From Zychaea mexicana (taxonomy: Eukaryota > Mucoromycota > Mucoromycetes > Mucorales > Lichtheimiaceae): DNA of 64,000 nucleotides. Each line of letters opens with the position of its first letter. Positions within the stretch are counted from its first letter, which is position 1. Positions 23,407-34,786 of this stretch are shown here, piece after piece. Location: positions 248,001 through 312,000 of the forward strand of contig NW_026516677.1 of NCBI RefSeq assembly GCF_025766255.1. Direction: 5' to 3'. Under the pieces are notes generated by a model. That model saw only the letters and a program-made list of their open reading frames with translations, was not told where the DNA came from and did no database searches. The translations under genes were made by a program, and so were the position numbers.

Positions 23407-26400
23407 ATGGCAGAACATCGTCACCATCGCCAGCAACAATCTTCCGGCGTATCCAACAGTAACAGTTAAGCATCCATGCTTTTTTTTTCCTTCCATCGGC
23501 CACCCACAGTATCACTTGCAATACCTTTTTTTCGTGTTGATTTGTTATTGACGTGTATATGCACGTTTCATTCAGGTCATGCATCGTTGACGGACTATGT
23601 TGTTGACGGAACCGACAGCAGTATCAGGAGTAACCACAGCGGCAGCACTAGCAGTGAAGATAGTGCCGACATGCTTGTGCGCAGGACGTTGATGATTCCT
23701 CCAAACTCTTCTTCAGCTGCTGCAGATGAAACACGCTTACTTTTACCGAGTGACGAACATATCCCACGCTACATGACTGCTTCTCCAAGTAAAAAAAAAA
23801 AGCATTTCTTTTACTCTCCCTCTGCTGCTTGAAAGCCTCCAATTTACCCACAACAATGGATTCCACAGAAAAACCTGTTAAAAGAGCTGGACTTGTGTAT
23901 ATTTGATCTGTAGTTCCTTCGGCGCGTATAATCCTTGATCACGCACCCAAGGATACTTGGAGCCTAATCAAAGTCCGGTCAAGGTACTACCTTCCTGTTT
24001 TGCAATGGTTGCCGCACTACAATGCCAACCTGTTTCTCGGTGATCTAATTGCCGGTCTCACATTGGCATGTCTGCTTGTTCCGCAGGCTCTGTCCTATGC
24101 AACTGCTCTCTGTAAACTCGAAGCCATCCATGGTTTGTATGCCATTGCTTTCCCGGCTATTACCTATGCGGTAGGTATTCTATGAGTGGTATAGCATCAT
24201 GTAGTAGTAGTAATAGTAGTAGTAGCCTACTACCACACTGAAACGTTCGCAACAAAGAAGGGCCGCAATGATGAAGCGTTGAAGTAACAAATCAATCTGC
24301 AAAATGTTTATCACAAAAATAGATCTTTGGCATGTCAAGGTATTGCTCAGTGAGCATTTCTGACATCTATATCGTTGCATGGTCAAGTCCGATATTAATT
24401 TATCGTATGTTGTGGTACCAAACAAACAAACAAACGTAATGTATGTACTTAGACAAATGAGTGTGGGCCCTGAAGCCACCTTGTCGCTCCTCGTGGGGTC
24501 ATCCATAGCGCAACAAGAACAATATGACGACGATCACTTGGATCGATTAGCGTGGGCCTGTCTCATGACACTGTTCGTCGGCATTTTCACCTTTTTGCTC
24601 GGTATTGTCCGCCTCGGGTTCTTGGACAGCTTAATGAGCCGTGCACTTTTGCGCGGTTTCATCACTGGCGTTGCCGTTGTAGTTATGCTACAACAAAGCA
24701 TCATTTTGCTCGGCCTCGTCGGCATTAGCGAAGAAGCCGGAATCACAGAAGCGTCTTCAAGCATTGCACGCGTTACGTTTCTGTTCAATCATATCCATCA
24801 AGCACACAGACTGTCTACGATTGTCTCAGCTGTATCCATTGCTGTTTTGCTCGGTTTCCGTATGCTCAAATCCAAACTAGCAAAATATCGCTGGTTGGCA
24901 CTTTTCCCCGAAGTCTTGTTGGTGGTTGTGCTAGCAACTGTCTTGACGTGGAAATATGATTGGCAAATTGAAATCTTGGGCGAAATCGAAAGCACGGGCA
25001 TTCCTCTACCGTCTATCCCTGCATTTCCCGATAACACGCACCTCAAAGACTTATTGGTGACTTCCGCACTGATTTCAGTCATTGGATTTGTGGAATCTGT
25101 TGTCATTGCAAAAACGTTTTCGAGTCGACATAATTATTCAGTTAGCGCTAATCGTGAACTGGTCGCGCTAGGCGTTGCCAATACTGTCAGTGGACTTTTT
25201 CAAGGGATCCCAGCATTTGGCTCGGTAAGATGGAAATTTTTTTAAGCATAAATAGGAGAGCGGAAGCATTGAAACAGGGGTGATGCTACTACTAGTAAAG
25301 TGGTCCCGAAAAGAGAATGGTTATAACAGAGCGGATGGGGTGCTCTTGAGTTCTTTGTGAACGCTTAAAAAAGACTGCAAGCTAATATAAATAATATCTG
25401 TCAAAATAAAATAAGGTTGCTCGAAGCAAGATCAACGATCGTGCAGGTGCAAGAACACAAATGGCGTGCATGATCACCGGAGTTTTGGCACTCGTTGCTA
25501 TTTTCTTTTTATTGCCATACTTTTATTATCTACCCAAGACGGTCTTATCAGCCATCATTTTCGTAGCTGTTTTGTCATTGCTAGGCGAGCTACCTGAAGA
25601 CATGCATTTCATTTTCAGGATTGGCGCTTGGCGAGATCTGGTCTTGCTTTTGATTACCTTTTTAGGCACCGTCGTGATTTCGCTAGAATTTGGTACGCTT
25701 GTAGCCATCACATTGTCTCTTCTCCTAACTATCAAAGAGACAAGCTACCCCCGTATTTCAATTATGGTAAGAGGAAGAGAAAAGTAGGATAACGAATGCT
25801 AAAAGCGTGTGTGTCTGTGTGTGCGTGTTTCGATAAGCAAGTTAATATTATAATCCTAATGCTTGCTATTAATTGGGCGCTTACATTGGCTACTGTTAAT
25901 CATCGCTGCTGCTGTTGCTGTTGTGCTCATTATGCAGGGTCGTGTTAAAGGGACACACAACAAGTTTAGAGCAATCCACGATGATCCCGATGAGATCGAG
26001 CACCTAGAAGACGTCCTAATCGTGCGCATTGAGGAGCCCCTCTTTTTCGCCAACACAGGTAAAAAAAAATAGATTATGCTTTATAGTAGCAGCAAAACAA
26101 TAAGTGCTGGTAGCCTGCAAAGCATGACCTCTCAACTGGAATGCTTCACTCCAAACTTACTAAAGAAAACCGAAAAGTTGGCTCTTTCTTCCTCCCTGAA
26201 CTTCTTTTTCCTTACCAACCACATATTAACACTATGATAATATTTTTAGGAAAACTCAAGGATCGCTTACGCCGACTTGAGCATTATGGAGACATGTCAA
26301 CGCATCCATCCGAACGCCCACGGCGAAATGCATCTTCATATATTATATTCGATGTTGATAATATGCCGGATATTGACGCCAGGTAAATCTAAATGAAAAA

Positions 26401-26761
26401 TGAGAAGGAGTTAGGGTTAGAAGGGGAAGAAGAAAGCATTTACTGCTTCTGCTACTACTATTATTATTGTTATAACTATATTAAGAAGACCGAAAAGACA
26501 GTTTCTACATACTAACTAACTACTACTATAATGTATATGACATATAGTGCTGTACAAATTATGTACGAGATAGTTGAAACCTATCACGCACAACAGGCTG
26601 CTGTTTACTTTGTGCGTCTTCGAGATCGGCCTATGGATATGTTTAGACGTTCAGGATTGCTCGATATGATAGGCCAAGACCGGGTGTTCTATAAAGTTTC
26701 TCATGCTATCGAAGTAATTGAGAAGGACATGGCCAAACGAGGTATCGAGATCACGCAATGA
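23407..26761 (+). CDS. SulP (SLC26) anion transporter with STAS domain
   Basis: A 709-residue protein in nine exons: 23407-23458, 23576-23788, 23914-24170, 24323-24339, 24453-25224, 25416-25766, 25938-26058, 26250-26382, 26548-26761. All phases close; the first donor could instead lie after 23464. A hydrophilic, Ser-rich N-terminus of about 110 residues precedes the transporter (LIAGLTLACLLVPQALSYA, RQMSVGPEAT, LVALGVANTVSGLFQGIPAF), followed by a cytosolic STAS domain (from about residue 560, ending DRVFYKVSHAIEVIE). Exon 4 is 17 nt and encodes IFGMSR of the conserved GxSRQxSVGPEA loop. SulP proteins move sulfate or other anions with protons or by exchange; the substrate cannot be read from sequence. 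The best formal resemblance is to SLC26A11-type members. Confidence 0.92.
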
Positions 26762-29543
26762 AAGGAGAAATGAAAATAATACGCGACCCGTTCACTTTGT
26801 ACTACTACCCCACTCTATATGATCTTTCACCGCATACGACACATATTTGATGCGCGCCTTCTCTCTTATGTATAAACACAGTATTACGGTCATTCCTTAG
26901 TTCATATATATTCGCTGCCTGTATAAAATATACCTCATTTGTATGTTGTAGCAAAAATGATCAAGAGGTCCCCGTGCTACACCATGGTTTAAAAATATGC
27001 TAGATGCACTTATATCTTTTTTACACTCCATCGCTTTATTTTAGACGTGTGAGTCAAAAATATCATTTGCACCCCTCATTTCCCTTTATTTCTCTCTCGT
27101 TTTATTGCCCCTTGCCGTTGAAACGTATATGTAATTTCAGGAACGGTTCTTGGATTTTTAGGAACATACACACATGACATAATTCACAGCAAAAGTAAAA
27201 ACGAAAGAGTCCCTGCATCAAGCAAATTTCGGACATAAGCCATATTAAGTAACGCCTCTCATGACTCTTCCCTTTATCATCTCGGTCTTTTCAGGCCGAT
27301 GTAGTATTGCCATACATAAGGGACGCGACGTACCCCCTTGGGCGAAAACATGTCAGTATTGTTTTGCTATTGGCTGCAAATAAAGTTTTATGACTCGAGG
27401 AGCTAGTAGAGAGAGGGAGGATGTATGCATGCATGCAGTGTATATAAGATTAATACAGGTGAAAGAGAGAACGAGAGAAAAGACAGGAAAACGCTTGATT
27501 CGATAACGATACATGAAACCTACATACTTCCCAGCTATTATACATATAGAGATTAGCGATAATAGCATTATTTTTTCTTGTACATATGCTTGTTCTCGCA
27601 CCTTTATGGAACATGGTGCAGTTGGTCTTTTTCCCGTTCAGGTATATTCTTCATTCCCCTCTCTTTGCTCCTCTCTCATTTCTCGTATCCTGGCCTCCTC
27701 AAAGCTCGTTGTTATTTTACACATTGGTTGTACCTAATCACTGATTCTAACAAAACCAGTACAAACAGCAAGCACCCATGTTCAGCAGATGAAATGCATC
27801 TCTTTAACATCCGTCCCCAACTTACCTAACACTTGCATCTCGATCACGACCCCCAAAGAGAAATGAGCTCCTAGCTCCTTGCTCGTCATCAACCACTTTG
27901 ACTTTTTCATATTATATCCCAATGGTACAATAATTGCTTCTTGTTATACTATGGACTAAGGACCGCGTGCTATGACACGCATAATATAGAACACGCGACG
28001 ATACATGGAGTGGATTAATAATGATGACTTCTACAGAAAGTGAGCAAAGTGTCATTTACGAGAATGTACAGCTCACGCCCACTCTATTATTCTTTCATTT
28101 TGGGTTATAGCGTATTGCCTATTTGGGAATGAGACACCATACACACGCGTTTAGGGTCGTCGATAACGTTATTTCTTGATTTTGGGCATCCGTGAAACAA
28201 TAGAAAAAAAAGTTTTTTTTTGGTCGCGCACATATCATAAATGATACCAAAATCTGCACCCCTTAAACTTTGATCTTTTACGGCGCATATGAGACATACA
28301 CAGCTGATTCGGGAAGGCATACTGGGCTCATATGCCCGTGTTTCTCAATACAGTATTCAGCTTCATTTTCTTGCTGCCTCTTTTGCACACGCTGCTAATA
28401 CAACTTTAAAGTTTACATTCGCAAAAGAAAAAGAAGAGCGGCTGTGAGAAGGACAAGAACAAGAACGATGAGGAGGTTGCGGGGGCAGAGAGAGAATTGC
28501 GGAGCGAAACTCTTTTACAAAGCCGAAAATTAGAACCCGGGAGTGATTTCTTGAGCGTGTGCGTGTTCGCGAGTGATGGATGTATCCGCTACACACACAC
28601 AGAGGCACACCCTTGCTCTTGCCTACACGGGTACAGCTACAGAGCAAAGCGTATTTTGAGTGAACGAGGTAGGCAAGAAGGCTTTAGTACGTGGGAGACA
28701 AAGAGTGAGAAAGAGAGAGAAAGAAATGCAAAGTGGGTTCTGGGGATGATGGATGCCGATGCGTATGGTAGTTGCAAATGAGAAGAATCTTGTAATACAC
28801 CTTATTTTGTTCTTTTCTTCTTGTTCCTCTCTACTCAGTCTCGCTCACTTCCCTATTTGCACAAATTTCTTTTCTTATTTCTTTTAGTCCCTCTCTCTGT
28901 CTTTCTCTCTCGCTCTATATATATAGAGGAGAGCCCAAAAGTGATCGTCAAGAAATTTTACCAAAAATATTGTATACATTTCAAGCAAGCGCACTGCCGA
29001 TCAACAACACGCTGCTAATACGAGGCGCGTGCGTTTGCTCATAGTGTCATCATCAACATCACCATCTGCCAATTAATAGCTCAGCATATCATCGTAACAG
29101 CAACAGCGAACGACAGCATCATCATCCTACTAATAGCCTACAGCACCGGCAGCAGCAGCTGTTGTTAACATTAATAGTATTACCATTGTACACTTTGTCA
29201 CCATTTTCGACATTCCGCCGCCATTATTAGCACCCATCTTCACTACTACTGCTTATACTTCTAGCCATTGGTGCCGCTGTTACCACTACCACCACGACAA
29301 TTACGACAAATTACTTTTGCCGAAATCAACAAAAGAGCATTACATTTCCTTAACTGTTGGTTTAACGTAAGCCCGTATTTTGCTCACTTTCGGCATGTCA
29401 TTGCTATATAAAGCTCTATTGTTTAATTTTAACTGATTTTACGCGTCGTCTTTAAATAACATGGTGCTTAATCTATCAGTAAAGAGCACGTCAGCGATCT
29501 GCTCGATCACCTAGACAGCCCCTTTGCAGCAGAATTCATCGTC
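26762..29543. other. Gene-poor region, about 2.8 kb
   Basis: No supported gene. It contains the SulP 3' end, AT-rich sequence, an eight-A run followed by a nine-T run near 28203-28221 that could form a hairpin, and GA-rich tracts near 28700. From about 29040 to 29480 the sequence becomes CA/CAT-repeat rich and likely belongs to the promoter and leader of the following hypothetical gene. An upstream coding exon of that gene may lie within 29380-29543. Confidence 0.45.
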
Positions 29544-30155
29544 ATGGTTAAGGGTGCCTACAATCGCCCACCTTCTGGCGGCGGCGGCGGCGGCGGCGGC
29601 TTGCAGCCGTATGATTATAAAAAGCCGAGACCAAACAACCCACGACCGCCAGGGCCAACACCACCCAGTCCATCGCCTACCACGATTCCCGATAATAGTA
29701 GCGACGAGGAGAATACCGGCAATAGTGATAACCATGGCAATGATGGCGGTAACTATGGCAACAGCAACAGTAATAGTAGTGGTCATAGCAACAGTGACCA
29801 CGGTAACAGCATGCGCTACCATAGCAACGACCACGATAACGATACCGGCGACCAATACCATGCTGCTACTCCAGGAGACGATGATCCCGGTGCCATAGGG
29901 AGGACAACTGTCATCTTGGCGGAAACTAGGGATCTTACCACGAATGACCCCAACTTACTTTCGTCACCGTCTTCTTCACTATCATCATCACCAACACAAT
30001 CAAGACGAACAAGAAGAAAAGCCCCTCTCGCTTTTTTCATCACATTGAAGTCACAATTTCGGCGATTGCTGTTTTGTATTCCTTCTTCTACAGGAACTTC
30101 AACCCATCATCATCAACGGCAACAGCAAGAGCCTCATCAGCATCAACAGCATTAG
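29544..30155 (+). CDS. Hypothetical low-complexity protein
   Basis: A 203-codon open frame that I do not recognise. It opens with MVKGAYNRPPSGG and a run of eight Gly. A Pro-rich segment follows, then a long Asn/Ser/Gly/His/Asp region and a basic C-terminus (RRTRRKAPLAFFITLKSQF, then His/Gln runs). The frame stays open upstream to an acceptor-like TATCAG at about 29480, giving residues HVSDLLDHLDSPFAAEF that look like folded protein. The true product may therefore start in an unseen upstream exon. A possible acceptor TTCTACAG near 30092 suggests the 3' end may also be spliced differently. The amino-acid bias fits a disordered regulatory protein. No function is proposed. Confidence 0.4.
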   Translation: MVKGAYNRPPSGGGGGGGGLQPYDYKKPRPNNPRPPGPTPPSPSPTTIPDNSSDEENTGNSDNHGNDGGNYGNSNSNSSGHSNSDHGNSMRYHSNDHDNDTGDQYHAATPGDDDPGAIGRTTVILAETRDLTTNDPNLLSSPSSSLSSSPTQSRRTRRKAPLAFFITLKSQFRRLLFCIPSSTGTSTHHHQRQQQEPHQHQQH

Positions 30156-32309
30156 CTAGCAGCATAGTTAAAAATATTGTTCTTTCCTTCTTTTTTCTTT
30201 TTCTCTTTTGTGTGCACGGTACTACTTGCAACCTACGGTTCGTGCATCGTGTAACATGTCAAAAGCAACTAGGAGCCTCTTTCTGTTTTGGTTTCCCATC
30301 ATCACTACAAATCTTATATGCTAACATGGTGTAGCTACCACAACTTCCCTTTTTCTTTTTTTTTGCTCCCTATGCCCTCATTTTCATTCTTTGCTATCTC
30401 TTTTTTTTTGTATGTATGTTTTTCTTTATATTATTGCGTGTTCCCTCTCTTATTTTCATCCTAAATTTGTGACCTTGTACCCTGTTTCACCCTGTTCCTC
30501 CTCCTCCCCAATTTTTGTATATGCGATACTCTTTTTTTCGTTTTCCATATATCGTTCTCGTTACCATCCTTTATACAGATTTCTTTTCTTTTTGAATCGT
30601 ATGATGCTGTGCATCAGAGCCTGGTGTGAGCAAGAATATTTACGTTGTACAAAAAAAAGGTTTCCAAATCGTGGGTGTGCGTGCACAGGCATCGAGAGCA
30701 CAGGTACTTGTGGAACCCACACGGAATTTTTCTCTCTTGCGCGTGTACTACACCCGCTGTGGTAACAACTTTTTTTTACCTTTTGGAAGTTCAAGTCCGG
30801 AACAGCTTCAGGGTTGATGATGCTTGATAAAGCAACATCGCACAGATGCACACTACTCGGCTCGGATTCTCTTGAATATTCAAACCGCTGATTACAGTGT
30901 TCGCAGAGAATGTATATGATGAAGTAACAAATAATACGCGTCATTTTTATTTCCTTTTGCGAATGCCGATTTTCCTGTATGGCGACTTATACTTTTTGGG
31001 GTGAGAGGAGAATCAAAAGAAGCTAACGTACTGTAGAAAAAGGTGAGAGAGAAAGGAGGGGGTGAATGGAAAGAGGCCCGAGCAACCTAAGAAGAAGGGA
31101 AAAAAGGGCATCACGTACGAAACGAGGCAAGATCGACATGAATTCCTTTTTGCGCTTTGACCTCTCTCCACCTTGCTCGTATGTGCTTTATAACACATAT
31201 AAGCTTTTTGACATTTGCAGATCAATTCCTAATGCGAAAGGTTTTACAATAATCATCATCATTGCCATTGCTGCACTATAAATAAGGTCCCTGCATTTGC
31301 AGTAGTAGCTTTGTCATTGTTAAGACAAAAAATCCGGGAACTGGGTCATCACCTCACGGGGCTGACAGAGCGCAAATGAGGACAGCAAACATGAAATCCT
31401 CAACATGGACAATATAACCTACCTTTTATGATATACTAGTTTTGCTTAGCGTTGCTCCTTCCCACCAACAACAACCAGAAAAGCAGAGTATATTAGTTAT
31501 AATTGCTAATTATGTATTTTCACCTCCACCTTTGATTGCCATTAAAGCTTATTGTCGTGCCTTTCATCATCTTAAACTGCTAAAAAAAGGATATGCGATT
31601 GTTAACCACCCAGACTTTTTTTTTCTTTCGGGCCTGCCCGAGATTCTTTTTTAAGCATCGACATCATGAAAGAATTGGAGTATATGAGAATAATACTCAC
31701 TAACGAGCCCCCACTTCTTCAATCATCGTCACCATCTCAACAACTCTTCGTTTTTGGTTTTCCTTAATCACAGCAATAATAACGTTACGTTTACCTTGCA
31801 ATGTATATTTGCAGAAGGTGGTATATGGATCTGAAAATGTTTACTTCCGTTGTGCGCGTATGTGGTGAAATATAATGTTGTGATAGTATTGTATAGCCAT
31901 TCAACAGAAGCACAGGTACATAAACACAAAAAAACGGGTTCTGTCCTTCTTAACAAAGTGCCTGGGCCTTGTTTTTGTTTCCTACAGTACCTTAACACGG
32001 GGTAATACTTGGCGTTTACTAGATTGTGGACAAATATGGTGCTCAACATGATACAAGCAAAAGAAAATTCATATGTGTAACTTTTACATTTGAAAAGAGG
32101 TGTAGAGGGGCCGTACAAACATATAATCAACTGGATACTTTTTGTTCTTTCGCTACGATGAGAATTGTGCATAATAAATACCAATCAATGAGACTAACTA
32201 TGTTTATCGTACAAGCCAACCAGAACATCGCATTTTTTCGTGTGCTGCTTTGCGTGAAACAAATGTCTTTTGTAAAAAATGTCACACATGAGTTTGTCGG
32301 CTTGTTAAG
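30156..32309. other. Gene-poor region, about 2.15 kb
   Basis: No gene is supported on either strand. The first 400 bp are T-rich and look like untranslated sequence. Open stretches at 30391-30765 and 31768-32184 have no recognisable motif. Confidence 0.45.
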
Positions 32310-34154
32310 CTAGAACATATGTAGAAGAAGAAAACTAGACAGAGATAGAGGGAATTTCGCGCTTACTTTAGGTTTTTGGCAAGTGTCTGACATGCATCCG
32401 ATACCCTGACGTGGAAAGGAAGACCGATGTTAGGGAAGCACATGCTTTTTTACAACTTACAGAATACACCGTTTTACGCCACAAAGACAGATTAATAAGT
32501 TACCATACTATCTGTAACATGTGCATAACAAAATTCGACATCTAGTACATATTATAATGTAATTTCAATAAGTATGTTCTTCATGATACACACAAAAAGT
32601 CAGAGAGTAGACCAGTTTGTTTTTATGGTGGGAGATACTTTACGATGGTTGCTTTTGTTTTTGGTAGCATCGTCTCTACCACTGCCAACGCTGTTGTTAT
32701 CTTGTGACGATCTCACTGCCCGCAATATGATCATACCAACAGATTTTTCATGATACATTTGTAGATATGGCGATTCTATGAAATTTTCACGTAGCACACT
32801 AGCCATAGTGGAAGGTATATCGTCCTCTTTCACAAGTTGTTCGGCACAACGTGTTGTTATTTTTGTTCGCATAATTTGTTCGCCCGTTCCTGAAGAAATG
32901 ATCGCATGAGAGTAATTTAGTTTATACTAAATCTGTAATGAGAAGCCCAAGCTCAATAAGAAATACTGCCTTTGATGCTGCTTATATATCAAGGTACCTG
33001 ATGTGCTACATGCTATGGCTGGATCACGATCAGTGGCATTTTGCGCCCAGCATCCGCATCCATGCATGGCAGCCTTTATTAGAGCAGCAATAAAAATTAG
33101 TTAAATAGAATCTTATTTTTGTCGTTAACATGTATGTGGGTGCTAATAGTGATTGTCCAAACTTGCCTCGCCAACTCTACCGGGATATTTCAGTGATATG
33201 CCACCACTACTGACACCTGCAGCCACGTTTCCACATGTATCGATAGCGATGGCGCCCACAGTATCATCCATTTTTTCTCGATCTTCTTTGTCGTCATCGA
33301 CACCATCATCGACATTGCTGTTATGTAGTAATCGTATATGTTTGCCAAAGGTATGCAGGGCATTTTGTGAAAGCAATGCATCATCTTCAACTAACGTCAA
33401 CCCTTGTTCGTCTGCCCATGCTTTCGCACCTGGACCAACAAGCAGCATAGGTGGGATCCGACCTAGGGGTAACAGTGTTGTTTGCTCGGCCATCTTTTGC
33501 GCTGCCATGATAGGATTCTTAATCCCGCTCACTGCACCGACGGCGCCAAAGCTACCGTTACGTCCATCCATGATACTTGCATCACACTCAACAGTGCAAT
33601 TTAGAGTAAGATTCGAGCCATAGCCTGCATTGGTGATAGGGTCATTCTAGTTTGCACAAAGGAAAAACAATTTGTTTTCTTATATTACATTTTACTGTTC
33701 TTTTCACAGTGTAATTTCATTTCCCTCATTCCTTCCTGACCTTAATCACATATACATAGTATTGATGTGATGACGTATGGCATAGTTTTATTATTACTAT
33801 CATTAATAATCTTTACAACCAAACAGAATAAGAACTACCTCCAGGATCGCAATCGCATTTGATACAACTTCCAAAGAACTTTTGCCTTGCTTCAATTGTC
33901 TTATTGCTTCTTCGCATGCTCTGGATCGATCAATCAATAACAACACCGATTAACTCCTCAATAAAAAATCTCGCTGATTTTACCTCGCACAAGCCGATCG
34001 ATATTTTGATTCTTTTGAACGCGATAAATGACCTGCGCGCATGTAATTATTTGTTGCATAAGTGGACCTTTAGGGTAAATTGTGCTGTTATTATTTTCAA
34101 TCCCCACACGCAAGACGAACCTGCTCCTACGTGAACTGCAATGAATACGGTCAT
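32310..34154 (-). CDS. TASP1: Taspase 1 (threonine aspartase, Ntn hydrolase)
   Basis: A 366-residue protein in eight exons: 34154-34121, 34032-33984, 33920-33839, 33646-33167, 33073-32998, 32889-32644, 32541-32504, 32405-32310. All phases close. Conserved blocks are AVHVGAG at the N-terminus, NDPITNAGYGSNLTL, IMDGRNGSFGAVGAVSGIKN, GRIPPMLLVGPGAKAW, then DTVGAIAIDTCGNVAAGVSS with the predicted catalytic Thr184, and KYPGRVGEAAMHGCGCWAQN. The intron after exon 4 has a GC-AG boundary (AG|GCAAGT). In the family, autocleavage before this Thr gives an alpha/beta enzyme; animal taspase cuts MLL and TFIIA after Asp. The exact C-terminus (last about 18 residues) is uncertain, since the final exon may be spliced again at a GTAAGC. 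Confidence 0.92.
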
Positions 34155-34786
34155 AACGAAATAACGCGACAAAAAGAGAGGCTAAAAGCGTTGTATGTTG
34201 AAATAAAAATCTCAGACTCGTTCTCTCTGCCTCTAAAAATCAAAGTATTGTCAATTATAAAATTAGCAGCACTTTTAAGCAGTGATATATAGCCAGGTGT
34301 ACAAGACGTTACTATGGGAACGTTGTGGTGGCAACAACAATGATGCTGATGATGATGCCATCAAAAGGGATCATGTGGTACACATAAAACAGAAAGCTGC
34401 AGAAACTTTCCTTTCGGAATCAATTCCGCGCCCGTTCTGGGTAACACACAGGCACAGCTGATCTTTGCATATAGTTTGTTGGTATGAAGCAATAATAACA
34501 AAAAAGAATATTTATTATTTCACAAGAAAAGGATGGTGCTTTTAAGGTATGCTAAACAAGTAAGATGTATAGAATCTATCTACAAACAAAAGAGAACAAA
34601 CGGTCAAGATGGAGTTCGAGTACGAGTACGGATGGGTGCGGTGGGTGGAGGTAGTGAGTTGGTATAAGGGGTAGTAAGAACAGTAATGGTAGAAGTAGTA
34701 GTAAAGTAATAGTAAGAGGAGCTATAATCTCGTCTTTTAAGCCTACGTTTCTTTTTCTCTAGACACACACACACACATTTTTCTAT
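34155..34786. other. Intergenic region, TASP1 promoter and glycosyltransferase 3' end
   Basis: 632 bp. It holds the TASP1 promoter (minus strand) and the 3' UTR of the glycosyltransferase, with AGT/AGA-rich sequence near 34680-34720. No gene seen. Confidence 0.5.

Noticed and set aside
26410..26421. TTAGGGTTAG, a telomere-like repeat pair in a SulP intron
   Set aside because: Fewer than two full units; expected by chance and not a telomere seed.
28203..28221. A-run followed by T-run that could form a hairpin or terminator
   Set aside because: Simple-sequence run in AT-rich DNA; no transcript end or element is linked to it.
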